Shown here: positions 24,233-32,130 of the stretch, one piece after another
Numbering within the stretch: position 1 is the stretch's first letter
Layout: each line of letters begins with the position of its first letter
Assembly (NCBI GenBank): GCA_025965315.1
Contig: JAOPXD010000128.1
Coordinates: forward strand, 1-33,401
Direction: 5' to 3'
DNA length: 33,401 nucleotides
Source: Marmoricola sp.
Lineage (GTDB): Bacteria > Actinomycetota > Actinomycetes > Propionibacteriales > Nocardioidaceae
Made by a program: the position numbers and the translations under genes
Notes under the pieces: generated by a model
What the model was told of the DNA's origin: nothing
Database searches by the model: none
Seen by the model: only the letters and a program-made list of their open reading frames with translations

Positions 24233-25347
24233 ACCGGCTCGACCCACTCGCCGGTCTCGTAGAACTTCTCCAGCGTCACGGCGTACGGCGTGAGGTCGAG
24301 GTCGTGCTCGGCCAGCCAGGCGTCGTTGTAGTAGGTGTTCGCGTACCGCTCACCGCCGTCGCACAGCAGCGTCACCACCGAACCGGTCTCGCCGCGGGCG
24401 CGCATCCCGGCGACCAGCCGCAGGGCTCCCCACATCGCGGTCCCGGTGGAGCCGCCGACCGAACGCCCGGTCACCGTCGAGGTCCAGCGCATCGCGGCGA
24501 TCGAGGCAGCGTCGGGGACCGAGATCATCGCGTCCACCACCGACGGCAGGAACGACGGCTCGACCCGCGGCCGGCCGATCCCCTCGATGCGGGAGCCGAT
24601 GCCGGTCTCGTGCGCCGGGTCGGAGTTCGCCCAGCCGTCGAAGAACGCCGAGTTCTCCGGATCGACGACGCAGACCCGGGTCTCGTGGCGCTGGTAGCGG
24701 ACGTAGCGACCGATCGTCGCCGACGTACCGCCGGTGCCGGCACCGACGACGACCCAGGTCGGGATCGGGTGCCGCTCGGCCGAGAGCTGGTCGAAGATCG
24801 ACTCGGCGATGTTGTTGTTCCCGCGCCAGTCGGTGGCCCGCTCGGCGTACGTGAACTGGTCCAGGTAGTGCCCCCCGCTCTCGGCAGCGAGCCGGCGGGC
24901 CTCGTCGTACATCGTGGAGGCGTCGTCGACGAGGTGGCAGCGCCCGCCGTGGAACTCGATCAGCGCGATCTTCTCCGGTGACGTCGACGCCGGCATCACC
25001 GCGACGAACGGCAGCCCGAGCAGCCGGGCGAAGTACGCCTCCGAGACGGCCGTGGACCCGGACGAGGCCTCGGTGATCGTCGAGCCCTCGTGGATCCAGC
25101 CGTTGCAGAGCGCGTAGAGGAACAGCGACCGGGCGAGCCGGTGCTTCAACGAGCCGGTCGGGTGCACCGACTCGTCCTTGAGGTAGAGGTCGATCCCCCA
25201 CGAGGCGGGCAGCGGGAAGACGTGCAGGTGGGTGTCGGCCGATCGGTTGGCATCCGCCTCGACGAGGCGGAGCGCCTCGTTCAACCAGCCGCGTCCGACG
25301 TCGTCGGTCGCAGCGATGCGACAGCAGCCGTCCTCGCTGGTCTCCAC
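24229..25347 (-). CDS. PLP-dependent cysteine synthase-family enzyme (Cds1-like cysteine desulfhydrase)
   Basis: This 372-aa fold-type II PLP enzyme has the cofactor Lys68 in [24 protein letters not shown] for the substrate loop, and [14 protein letters not shown] for the phosphate loop. The long N terminus and the C-terminal [11 protein letters not shown] segment resemble the mycobacterial L-cysteine desulfhydrase Cds1 (Rv3684), which splits cysteine to H2S, pyruvate and ammonia. That assignment is from recollection and could be wrong in favour of a cysteine synthase-like enzyme. The start is a GTG one base after the DUF4229 stop, and the stop overlaps menA's on the other strand. Confidence 0.8.
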   Translation of the reverse strand: METSEDGCCRIAATDDVGRGWLNEALRLVEADANRSADTHLHVFPLPASWGIDLYLKDESVHPTGSLKHRLARSLFLYALCNGWIHEGSTITEASSGSTAVSEAYFARLLGLPFVAVMPASTSPEKIALIEFHGGRCHLVDDASTMYDEARRLAAESGGHYLDQFTYAERATDWRGNNNIAESIFDQLSAERHPIPTWVVVGAGTGGTSATIGRYVRYQRHETRVCVVDPENSAFFDGWANSDPAHETGIGSRIEGIGRPRVEPSFLPSVVDAMISVPDAASIAAMRWTSTVTGRSVGGSTGTAMWGALRLVAGMRARGETGSVVTLLCDGGERYANTYYNDAWLAEHDLDLTPYAVTLEKFYETGEWVEPV

Positions 25348-25348
25348 G

Positions 25349-25615
25349 TCAGTCCGCGTCTTCGCGGGACTTCAGCTCGTCGAACCTGCTGGCGGCACGC
25401 GCGGCACGCGCCTCGACGTTGGCCGCGAAGCGCTCGCGCGGCTTCTGCAGGTATTTCAGGGACAGCCCCGAGGAGATCACCACGGCCGACACGAACGACC
25501 AGGTGGCGACCGACCCCGTCGCGCCGAAGATCAGTGCAGCGATCCCGGCGATGACGACCCAGCAGAGAGCGAACAGGCCGATCCGGAGCGCGGTGTAGAT
25601 CACGAAGTGCTTCAC
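25349..25615 (-). CDS. DUF4229-family membrane protein
   Basis: This 88-aa protein starts GTG ([13 protein letters not shown]). It has two hydrophobic segments, about residues 5-30 and 36-54, followed by an Arg/Glu/Ala-rich cytoplasmic tail ([20 protein letters not shown]). It fits the DUF4229 pattern, of unknown function. Its GTG is six bases after TATCCT with no ribosome-binding site, and the stop is one base before the Cds1-like GTG, so they are co-transcribed. Confidence 0.8.
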   Translation of the reverse strand: MKHFVIYTALRIGLFALCWVVIAGIAALIFGATGSVATWSFVSAVVISSGLSLKYLQKPRERFAANVEARAARAASRFDELKSREDAD

Positions 25616-25621
25616 TCGCCA

Positions 25622-25627
25622 AGGATA
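25622..25627 (-). promoter_or_regulatory. leaderless -10 element for the DUF4229/Cds1-like operon
   Basis: TATCCT on the minus strand ends six bases before the DUF4229 GTG. It faces the TACTCT element at 25643-25648, so two leaderless promoters lie back to back within 39 bases. Confidence 0.55.
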
Positions 25628-25642
25628 TTCCCGTGCACGAAC

Positions 25643-25648
25643 TACTCT
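25643..25648 (+). promoter_or_regulatory. leaderless -10 element for the small membrane protein
   Basis: TACTCT ends six bases before the GTG at 25655, with no ribosome-binding site; this supports that start for the small protein. Confidence 0.5.
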
Positions 25649-25654
25649 TGCCAG

Positions 25655-25885
25655 GTGATCCGGTTCATCTTCTACCTGCTGCTCCTCGCGGCCGTCCTGT
25701 ACGGCTTCTTCTGGGCGATCGATCGCAGGGACTCAGCAGGTGAACCACGAGCGCCGCGACCGGCGCCGAAGGGTCCCGTCGGGCCCGACGACGACGATGC
25801 GTTCTTACGCGGCCTCGACACCGAGCGGCGTCGCCACCAGGGCGAGCCACCCACCTCCCAGGAGACCCATGACCACCCTGAGTGA
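25655..25885 (+). CDS. small single-pass membrane protein, unknown function
   Basis: This is a 76-aa protein starting GTG ([20 protein letters not shown]), with one N-terminal transmembrane helix (about 2-21) and a hydrophilic Pro/Asp/Arg-rich tail ([18 protein letters not shown]). I do not recognise the family. The leaderless promoter and the overlap of its 3' end with the start of the peroxidase gene (25869) suggest a transcriptional unit with it. The longer open frame upstream is not supported. Confidence 0.65.
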   Translation: MIRFIFYLLLLAAVLYGFFWAIDRRDSAGEPRAPRPAPKGPVGPDDDDAFLRGLDTERRRHQGEPPTSQETHDHPE

Positions 25886-26351
25886 CTTCAAGGCCAACAC
25901 CCTCACCGGCCAGGAACAGGACCTCGCGGCGTACGCCGGCAAGGTCGTGCTGATCGTGAACACCGCCTCCAAGTGCGGTTTCACCCCCCAGTTCGAGGGC
26001 CTCGAGAAGCTCTACGAGGAGTACACCGAGAAGGGTCTGGTCGTCCTCGGTTTCCCGTGCAACCAGTTCGCCTCCCAGGACCCGGGCAGCAACGAGGAGA
26101 TCGGCGAGTTCTGCACCAAGAACTACGGCGTTAGCTTCCCCATGTTCGAGAAGATCGACGTCAACGGCGACGAGACGCACCCGCTCTACCAGTGGCTCAA
26201 GGCCGAGAAGGGTGGCGTCCTCGGCGAGAAGATCAAGTGGAACTTCACCAAGTTCCTCGTCGGCCGCGACGGCACGGTGATCAAGCGCTACGGGTCGACC
26301 ACCAAGCCCGAGAAGATCGCCGGCGACATCAAGAAGGCCCTCGCCGCCTGA
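25869..26351 (+). CDS. Glutathione peroxidase-family thiol peroxidase
   Basis: This 160-aa thioredoxin-fold peroxidase reduces organic and hydrogen peroxides. The catalytic residue is Cys36 in [11 protein letters not shown], encoded by TGC, so it is not a selenoprotein. Gln70 (NQFASQDPG) and Trp124-Asn125 (KWNFTKFL) complete the active site, and Cys82 is the likely resolving residue. Actinobacteria lack glutathione, so the reductant is probably thioredoxin or mycothiol, by inference. The ATG beginning [11 protein letters not shown], with GGAG a few bases before it, is the right start; an upstream open frame is a shadow of the small membrane protein. A strong terminator follows. Confidence 0.92.
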   Translation: MTTLSDFKANTLTGQEQDLAAYAGKVVLIVNTASKCGFTPQFEGLEKLYEEYTEKGLVVLGFPCNQFASQDPGSNEEIGEFCTKNYGVSFPMFEKIDVNGDETHPLYQWLKAEKGGVLGEKIKWNFTKFLVGRDGTVIKRYGSTTKPEKIAGDIKKALAA

Positions 26352-26384
26352 CACTCACCAGGTTCCACAACCTAAGTTGGGAAT

Positions 26385-26424
26385 CTCCCGCCTCCACACC
26401 TGAACATTGGTGTGCAGGCGGGAG
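26385..26424 (+). terminator. strong rho-independent-like terminator after the peroxidase gene
   Basis: The arm CTCCCGCCTCCACACC (26385-26400) pairs with GGTGTGCAGGCGGGAG (26409-26424), a 16-bp stem with one mismatch and an eight-base loop, followed by TTTCTGT. It lies 34 bases after the peroxidase stop and is the strongest hairpin I found in the window. Confidence 0.8.
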
Positions 26425-26460
26425 TTTCTGTATGTCGGCACAGGGCTGAGAAGTCTGGCG

Positions 26461-26469
26461 TTATCCACA
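26461..26469 (+). other. single DnaA-box-like sequence
   Basis: TTATCCACA is a perfect DnaA-box 9-mer, 54 bases upstream of the AbiEi/DUF559-like start. Only one copy is seen and no dnaA or dnaN is near, so it is not an origin. The remaining bases of the 26425-26522 gap show no gene, tRNA or promoter that I can support. Confidence 0.4.
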
Positions 26470-26522
26470 GCCACGGCGAGCAACCGAACGCGTCAGCGCC
26501 CATCACCACCACGCTCCGTCGC

Positions 26523-27473
26523 ATGGACGACCTTCTGCACCTGCATTCCGACTCTGTCTTCTTGCGACGCGACGCCTTGGAGCACGGGTACGACGACGAT
26601 GACCTCCGCCAGGGCCTCGCTGCCGGCGTCCTTGTTCGCATCCGACACGGGGCCTACACCTCGCGGCCGATCTGGAGCGTCGCCTCCGAGGTCGAACGAC
26701 ACCGGTTGCGCTCCCACGCCGTACTTCGGTCCCATCGTTCGCAGTTGGCGCTCAGCCACACCTCGGCGGCGGTCGAGCACGAGATGCGGATGTTCAGACC
26801 CGACCTGGCACGCGTTCACGTGACGTGCCTCGACCGGCCACTGTCGCGCAGCACTCGTGACGTGGTGTACCACTGCCCTTCGTCGCTCGACGGGATCGTG
26901 GATCTCGGCGAAGGAATTCGCGTGGTCGACCCGGCGCGTGCAGCAGTTGAGGCAGCCGCAGTCGGCTCGGTTCAACAGGGCATCGTCGTCCTGGACGCTG
27001 CTCTGGACCTGGGCTGCGCTACTCCGGAAGCTCTCACCGCGCGCTACCTCGAACGCAGCAGCTGGCCACACTCGCGCCATCTCCAGATCTCCATGCGCCT
27101 TGCGCGCGAAGGGTCGAACTCGGTCGGGGAGTCCCTGATACGGCACGTCATGTGGGAGACAGCCATTCCCGAACCGGTACTCCAGTACGAGGTACGGGAT
27201 CGGTGGGGCAATCTTGTCGGCCGTACCGACTTCGCATGGCCGGAGTACGGGTTGCTCGGGGAGTTCGACGGCATGGTGAAGTACGGCGAGTTCCTCCGTC
27301 CGGGTGAGACCCCAGCGGATGCGCTGAGACGCGAAAAGGGTCGCGAGGACCAACTGCGGGAAGAGACGGGCTGGCTGATGATTCGGTTCATCTGGGACGA
27401 CATCTTCAAAGCGACTCAGTCTGCCGAGCGGATCCGCGAACAGCTTCGTAGGGGACGGCGGGCTCTTCGCTAG
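26523..27473 (+). CDS. AbiEi-antitoxin-like N-terminal domain plus DUF559/Vsr-like domain
   Basis: This 316-aa protein has an N-terminal winged-helix region resembling AbiEi-type proteins (VFLRRDALEHGYDDDDLR, VRIRHGAYTS; about residues 10-45). The C-terminal part (about 205-305) resembles the DUF559/Vsr restriction-endonuclease-like fold: SVGESLIRHVM, RTDFAWPEYGLLGEFDGMVKYG and LREETGWLMIRFIW. The D-x-n-E-F-D-G-x-x-K string looks like a nuclease core. No AbiEii toxin gene is adjacent, so it is an orphan. Its codons are less GC-biased at third positions than the neighbours (seen by eye), suggesting transfer. The ATG at 26523 lacks a clear ribosome-binding site; a start in the terminator arm at 26412 is rejected. 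Confidence 0.75.
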   Translation: MDDLLHLHSDSVFLRRDALEHGYDDDDLRQGLAAGVLVRIRHGAYTSRPIWSVASEVERHRLRSHAVLRSHRSQLALSHTSAAVEHEMRMFRPDLARVHVTCLDRPLSRSTRDVVYHCPSSLDGIVDLGEGIRVVDPARAAVEAAAVGSVQQGIVVLDAALDLGCATPEALTARYLERSSWPHSRHLQISMRLAREGSNSVGESLIRHVMWETAIPEPVLQYEVRDRWGNLVGRTDFAWPEYGLLGEFDGMVKYGEFLRPGETPADALRREKGREDQLREETGWLMIRFIWDDIFKATQSAERIREQLRRGRRALR

Positions 27474-27503
27474 TCGAACCGCCTTGTGAAACTGGCGCCA
27501 ACG

Positions 27504-28496
27504 TCAGGCGTAGGAGTGCTGGCTCCCGCTGCCGAAGAAGAAGTTGATCCCGATGAAGTTGAACCACAGCGTGGCCAGCCCGATCAGGGCGATGATCGCG
27601 GCGGCGCGACCCTTCCAGCCGGCGGTCGCGCGGGCGTGCAGGTACGCCGCGAAGACGACCCAGGTGATGAAGGCCCAGACCTCCTTGGGGTCCCAGCCCC
27701 AGTACTTGCCCCAGGCGGCCTGGGCCCAGATCGGGCCGGCGATCAGGGCGGCGAAGGTCCAGACCGGGAACGCGAACGCGATGGTCCGGTAGGCCAGCTG
27801 GTCGAGCTGCACCAGGCCGGGCAGCCGGGCCAGGTAGCCGGCCTTGTCGCCGGTGTGGTCGGTCTCGAGCCAGCGCGCCTTGATCAGGTACATGACCGAG
27901 GCCATCCCGCCGATCGTGAACGCGCCGGTGGCGGTGATCGCGGCGACCACGTGGATGATGAGCCAGGGCGAGTGCAGCGAGTCGCGGAGCTGGACGACCG
28001 GCGTGTAGAGCAGCAGCACGTCGACCATCAGCGTGATCAGCACGAAGCCGGTGACGACCGGCGCGAGCCAGCCGAGCTTGTAGCGGCGGTAGAGCGCCAG
28101 GTAGCCGATGACGACGAACAGGGTGCCGGTCATCGTGAACTCGTACATGTTGCCCCACGGCACCCGGACCGGGTCGGCGGCGAGACCGCGCGAGGCGACG
28201 GCGACGAAGTGTGCCAGCGCAGCGACCACGGTCAGCATCAGTCCGACGCGGCCGAAGCGCTCCATCCGGTCGGCGGAGTCGTCGTCGACGTCCACCAGCG
28301 TGTCGGTGACCGTCGTACCGCCGCCCTCGGCCGCGGCGACCGTAGTGGTGGTCGAGGCCCCGGACGCGATGGCGTCGATCGGCACGGTGCGACCGACCGC
28401 CCACTCCGCCAGGTGCGCCATCAGGGCGAGGAAGTAGAACACCCCGCAGACCGCGATGGCCTGGTTGCTCAGGAGTGCGAACTGGGTGTGACTCAT
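27504..28496 (-). CDS. resC: Cytochrome c biogenesis protein CcsB/ResC
   Basis: This is the integral-membrane heme-handling subunit of system II cytochrome c maturation; with ResB it exports heme and ligates it to apocytochromes. The 330-aa protein has about eight hydrophobic segments and the WWD heme motif WGKYWGWDPKEVWAFITW near residues 245-265. His residues in LAHFVAV, LIIHVVAA and the YLHARA segment are expected heme ligands. A Thr/Ala/Asp-rich cytoplasmic stretch (about 45-75) lies after the first helix. The ATG overlaps the resB stop as ATGA; it is the last gene of the hemL-to-resC run. Confidence 0.94.
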   Translation of the reverse strand: MSHTQFALLSNQAIAVCGVFYFLALMAHLAEWAVGRTVPIDAIASGASTTTTVAAAEGGGTTVTDTLVDVDDDSADRMERFGRVGLMLTVVAALAHFVAVASRGLAADPVRVPWGNMYEFTMTGTLFVVIGYLALYRRYKLGWLAPVVTGFVLITLMVDVLLLYTPVVQLRDSLHSPWLIIHVVAAITATGAFTIGGMASVMYLIKARWLETDHTGDKAGYLARLPGLVQLDQLAYRTIAFAFPVWTFAALIAGPIWAQAAWGKYWGWDPKEVWAFITWVVFAAYLHARATAGWKGRAAAIIALIGLATLWFNFIGINFFFGSGSQHSYA

Positions 28497-30061
28497 GCTT
28501 TCTCCTCCAGATGTGCCGTCAGACCATCGAGCTCGTCAGCGAGGTTTCCCCCTGCGGAACGGTCGAGTCCGGCGACCTCGACGAGCGTACGCCCGCCCTT
28601 GCGACGTACCGATATCCAGACCCGACGGGGCCGGATGAACAGCGATCCGAGCAGGCCGGTCAGGGCCAGGATCATCCCCATCAGCGCCACCCAGTCGGAC
28701 GGGTTGTGGCTGACCTGGAGCTTCACGAACCGGTCGACGCCGTTGAACGTGACCGACCCCAGTCCGTTGGGCAGCTTGGTGGTCTCGCCGCGCAGCAGCG
28801 TGAGCCGCAGGGCCTGACCGTTCTCCTTGACCGGTTTCAACCCGGCCATGTCGAGGGCGTAGACCGACTGCGGGATGCCGCTGTCCATGCCGAGGTTGCC
28901 CTGGAAGACCTGCAGCGACAGCCCGGGGTTCTTCGCGTCCGGGAAGGCCGAGAACGGTCCGGTCTTCATCGTGAACGCGTACGTCGGGTACAGGGTGCCG
29001 AGGAACCCGAGCTGGTCGGGCTTCGCCTCTGGGACCTTGATGACGCCCGAGGACGTGAAGGTGGTGCTCTCCGGCGGGAACACGGTCGGGCCTGCGTAGA
29101 CGATCTCGCCGGTGGAGTCCCGGATGGTCACGTCCGGCGCGTACCCGTGCCCGATCAGGTAGACCTTGGTGCCGCTCAGGTCCAGCGGGTGGTTCACCGA
29201 GATCCGGGTGTGCTGGGACTTTCCGTCGTCGCCGAGGCTGTAGTCGACGCCGGCGGAGAAGTCCTGCGCCATCCCGACCTCGCGGCCGCTGCGGATGAAC
29301 TTCACGTCGAAGTCGGTGACCTTCATCGAGAACGGCTTGAGGTTCTTGACCTGGAACAGCGAGCCCGGGTTGAACTCGTCGTACTGGCTGGCGACGTTGG
29401 CGAACTGGCCACCGGTGACGATGATGACGCCGCCGGTGTAGCCGAACAGCGATCCGGTCGCGAAACCGACGAGCACGATCAGGACCGAGACGTGGAAGAG
29501 CAGGTTGCCGGCCTCGCGCAGGTACCCACGCTCCGCGGCGATCGAGTCGACACCCGCGTCGTCGGTGTGCGCGTCGATCCGGTACCCGCCGAGCGCAGCC
29601 CGGGCTTGGGCGAGCACCGCGGAAGGCTCGGCGTCCAGCTCGAGGGTCCGGTACTCCGGCAGCCGCGACAGGTTGCGCGGCGTCTTCGGCGGCCTGGCCC
29701 GTACCGCCTTCAGGTAGACCCGGGTGCGCGGCAGGATGCAACCCACCAGCGAGATCATCAGCAGGATGTAGATCGCCGAGAACCACACCGAGCTGTAGAC
29801 GTTGAACAGGCCGAGCCTGTTGTAGATCGGGGTCAGCGAGGGGTGCGCCTGACGCCACTGCGCGGACAGCACCGCATCGACGGAGTCCTGCGGGATCACC
29901 GACCCGGGGACCGCCCCGAGCGCCAGCAGGAACAGCAGGATCAGCGCGGTCCGCATCGAGGTCAGCTGGCGCCAGGACCAGCGCAGGAACTCCCGGGGGG
30001 CCAGCGGCGCCACGCTCCGGGCGCGGTCGCGGACGTTGGTGTACTCGCTCGGATCGGTCAT
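28493..30061 (-). CDS. resB: Cytochrome c biogenesis protein ResB
   Basis: ResB is the partner of ResC in the system II heme lyase. The 522-aa protein has three N-terminal hydrophobic segments (SMRTALILLFLLALGAVPG, VWFSAIYILLMISLVGC and LLFHVSVLIVLVGFATG), a large extracytoplasmic domain (about 200-450) and a final segment WVALMGMILALTGLLGS. The PRTRVYLKAVRARPPKTPRN loop and the RGYLREAGNLLFH motif are typical. The ATG shares a base with the ccdA stop (TGATG), and the stop overlaps resC. Confidence 0.94.
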   Translation of the reverse strand: MTDPSEYTNVRDRARSVAPLAPREFLRWSWRQLTSMRTALILLFLLALGAVPGSVIPQDSVDAVLSAQWRQAHPSLTPIYNRLGLFNVYSSVWFSAIYILLMISLVGCILPRTRVYLKAVRARPPKTPRNLSRLPEYRTLELDAEPSAVLAQARAALGGYRIDAHTDDAGVDSIAAERGYLREAGNLLFHVSVLIVLVGFATGSLFGYTGGVIIVTGGQFANVASQYDEFNPGSLFQVKNLKPFSMKVTDFDVKFIRSGREVGMAQDFSAGVDYSLGDDGKSQHTRISVNHPLDLSGTKVYLIGHGYAPDVTIRDSTGEIVYAGPTVFPPESTTFTSSGVIKVPEAKPDQLGFLGTLYPTYAFTMKTGPFSAFPDAKNPGLSLQVFQGNLGMDSGIPQSVYALDMAGLKPVKENGQALRLTLLRGETTKLPNGLGSVTFNGVDRFVKLQVSHNPSDWVALMGMILALTGLLGSLFIRPRRVWISVRRKGGRTLVEVAGLDRSAGGNLADELDGLTAHLEEKA

Positions 30062-30825
30062 CAGATCCCTGCCGTGAAGCCCGGGAAGACGACCGTGCGC
30101 AGGTCACCGACGAGGGTGTCCCACCAGCCGGTGAGCAGCAGCAGGCCGACGACGATCAGCATCAGGCCCCCGAGGCGGGTGACCCAGGCCTGGTGCCGGC
30201 GGACCCAGCCGATCGCGCCGAGCATCCGGCGGTAGGCCAGCGCTGCCGCGATGAACGGCACCCCGAGGCCGAGGCAGTAGACGAAGCCGAGGAACGCGCC
30301 GCGCCAGGCACTGCCCTCGTTCAGGGCGAGCGCCGTGATCGCGCTCAGCGTCGGGCCGATGCACGGCGCCCAGCCCAGGCCGAAGAGGACCCCGAGCATC
30401 GGCGCCGCGGCGAGACCCACAGCCGGCACCTTGTGGATGCGCCAGTCGCGCTGCATCCACGGCACCGCCCCCAGGAAGGCGATCCCGAGCAGGATCGTGA
30501 ACCCGCCGAGGACGACGGTGATCTGTCGCTGGTAGTTCCACAACCAGTCGCCGACGACCCCGAAGAGCGCGCCGTAGGAGATGAAGACGAACGAGAAGCC
30601 GCAGACGAACAGCAGCGAGCCGGCCAGCATCCGGCCGCGCTTGGCATCTCCGAGATCTGCCCCGGACAGGCCGGTCGTGTACGAGAGGTAGCCCGGGAGC
30701 AGCGGCACCACGCAGGGGCTGAAGAACGAGACCAGGCCCGCGAGCAGCGCGACCGGGACGGCCAGGACGAGCGACCCGTCGAAGGCGGTGTTGTGGAACC
30801 AGGTGCCGAGGTCGAGCGCGATCAC
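30061..30825 (-). CDS. ccdA: Cytochrome c biogenesis protein CcdA
   Basis: This membrane protein passes reducing equivalents from cytoplasmic thioredoxin to the extracytoplasmic TlpA/ResA. The 254-aa protein has six or more hydrophobic segments. The redox cysteines are Cys38 in FFSPCVVPLLPGY and Cys155 in GWAPCIGPTLSAI, the family signature. The start is a GTG (VIALDLGTWF) overlapping the TlpA stop as GTGA; upstream open frame is a shadow of the TlpA gene. It is coupled to resB. Confidence 0.94.
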   Translation of the reverse strand: MIALDLGTWFHNTAFDGSLVLAVPVALLAGLVSFFSPCVVPLLPGYLSYTTGLSGADLGDAKRGRMLAGSLLFVCGFSFVFISYGALFGVVGDWLWNYQRQITVVLGGFTILLGIAFLGAVPWMQRDWRIHKVPAVGLAAAPMLGVLFGLGWAPCIGPTLSAITALALNEGSAWRGAFLGFVYCLGLGVPFIAAALAYRRMLGAIGWVRRHQAWVTRLGGLMLIVVGLLLLTGWWDTLVGDLRTVVFPGFTAGI

Positions 30826-31394
30826 TTCTGGACGTCCTCGACCAGGTCGATCAACGTCTGGGTGCTCGTGACCTGACCGATGATGCTGGCCGCGACCCGT
30901 CCCTGGGCGTCGATGATCACGGTGCTCGGGATCGCGTTCGGACTCAGTGTCCCGTGGAAGGCGAGCAGGTTGCGGCCGCCCGGGTCGTAGATCGAGGAGT
31001 ACGGCACGCCGTGATCCCGCTCGAAGGACAGTGCGTTGTCGGCGCTGCTGTCCCGGGTGTTGATGCCGAGGAACACCACGCCCTGCGGCATCAGCGCGTT
31101 CGCGGCCTTGGTGAGGTCCGCGGACTCCGCCCGGCACGGCGGGCACCAGGAACCCCAGACGTTGATCACGACGACCTTGCCAGCGTACTGGGACAGGCTG
31201 ACGTGGGTGCCCTCGAGCGTGGTGCCGCTGACCGGGCCGGGGGTGTGCCGCTTCGCGACCGGCAGCTCGGTGATCGTGCCGTCGCCGCCCACGAAATTGG
31301 TGCCGGGGCCGGTGCCGTGCGAACCGCCGCAGCCGGCCGTGGCCAGTAGCAGGGCCAGCAGCGCGAGGACGAGGGTACGACGGGTGCGGGTCAT
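30822..31394 (-). CDS. ResA/TlpA-like thioredoxin-fold lipoprotein
   Basis: This extracytoplasmic thioredoxin-like protein keeps apocytochrome CxxCH cysteines reduced for heme attachment. The 190-aa protein has a signal peptide with lipobox ATAGC (Cys22) and the redox motif WGSWCPPCRAE (Cys84, Cys87), followed by NAIPSTVIID containing the cis-Pro. The ATG reading MTRTRRTLVLALLALL is the start, four bases after the phosphatase stop; a longer frame starting 78 bases upstream overlaps that gene and is rejected. CcdA would be its electron donor. Confidence 0.92.
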   Translation of the reverse strand: MTRTRRTLVLALLALLLATAGCGGSHGTGPGTNFVGGDGTITELPVAKRHTPGPVSGTTLEGTHVSLSQYAGKVVVINVWGSWCPPCRAESADLTKAANALMPQGVVFLGINTRDSSADNALSFERDHGVPYSSIYDPGGRNLLAFHGTLSPNAIPSTVIIDAQGRVAASIIGQVTSTQTLIDLVEDVQK

Positions 31395-31398
31395 CAGC

Positions 31399-32130
31399 TC
31401 AGCCGTCGGTCCCGTCAGCGGGCGGCTGCGAACCGGCCTGCGCCTCGAGGTCGTTGGGCTCGGTGACGGCACCCTTGACGAAGCCGGTGCCCGAGGAGAA
31501 CGCAGCCCGGCGCTCGGCCTCCGGGATCATGTCGCCGGCCGGCTCGGCGTACCCGACCGAGACCAGCTCGGCACCGTCGAACTCGAACGAGGTCAGGCTG
31601 CACAGCGTGCACTGACGACGTCGCGGGTCGTGCATGAAGCGCCGCTTCTCGGCGTGCAGCCGGCAGATCCAGATCGGCAGCTGGTGGGAGACGATCAGTG
31701 CCTCGTGGCCTTCGGCGGCCGCGCGCGCGTCCTCGACCGCAGCCCACATCCGCGCGGCGACCTCGGCGTACGGCTCGCCCCACGACGGCTTGAACGGGTT
31801 CCAGAGGTACTTCCAGGCGCCGGGCCGGCGCAGGACGCCGTCGCCGACCGAGAACGGCTTGCCCTCGAAGATGTTCTTGGACTCGATCACCCGCTCGTCG
31901 GTGACCACCTCGACGCCGCGCACCTTGGCGAGCGGTGCGGCGGTCTGCTGCGCGCGCTCCAGCGGCGAGGCGACGATGTAGGTGATGTCGCGATCGCCGA
32001 TGCGCTCGGCCACCCGCTCGGCCATCGCCAACCCGCGGTCCGACAGCACGAAGCCGGGGGCGCGGCCGTAGAGGATGCCCTCGGGGTTGTAGACCTCGCC
32101 GTGCCGGAGCACGTGCACGGTGGTTCTCAT
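31399..32130 (-). CDS. Histidine phosphatase family protein
   Basis: This is a phosphoglycerate-mutase-like phosphatase of 243 aa. The catalytic His is in VLRHGEVYNPEGILYG (RHG at residues 9-11); Arg in SPLERAQQTA, Glu in SWGEPYAEVAARM and the second His in IVSHQLPIW complete the pocket. It sits between hemL and tlpA in actinobacterial heme/cytochrome clusters, but its substrate is unknown. The ATG shares a base with the hemL stop. The C-terminal 50 residues are Pro/Gly/Ala-rich and poorly conserved. Confidence 0.88.
   Translation of the reverse strand: MRTTVHVLRHGEVYNPEGILYGRAPGFVLSDRGLAMAERVAERIGDRDITYIVASPLERAQQTAAPLAKVRGVEVVTDERVIESKNIFEGKPFSVGDGVLRRPGAWKYLWNPFKPSWGEPYAEVAARMWAAVEDARAAAEGHEALIVSHQLPIWICRLHAEKRRFMHDPRRRQCTLCSLTSFEFDGAELVSVGYAEPAGDMIPEAERRAAFSSGTGFVKGAVTEPNDLEAQAGSQPPADGTDG

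Noticed and set aside
25974..25979. Possible selenocysteine in the glutathione-peroxidase-family enzyme
   Set aside because: The catalytic codon is TGC (Cys), not TGA, and no SECIS-like element is needed.
26461..26469. Perfect DnaA box as a sign of a replication origin
   Set aside because: There is one copy only, no AT-rich unwinding region, and no dnaA, dnaN or rep gene nearby.
26412..26522. A start 111 bases upstream for the AbiEi/DUF559-like gene
   Set aside because: It lies inside the terminator stem, and the extra residues do not look like the family; the ATG at 26523 starts the domain.
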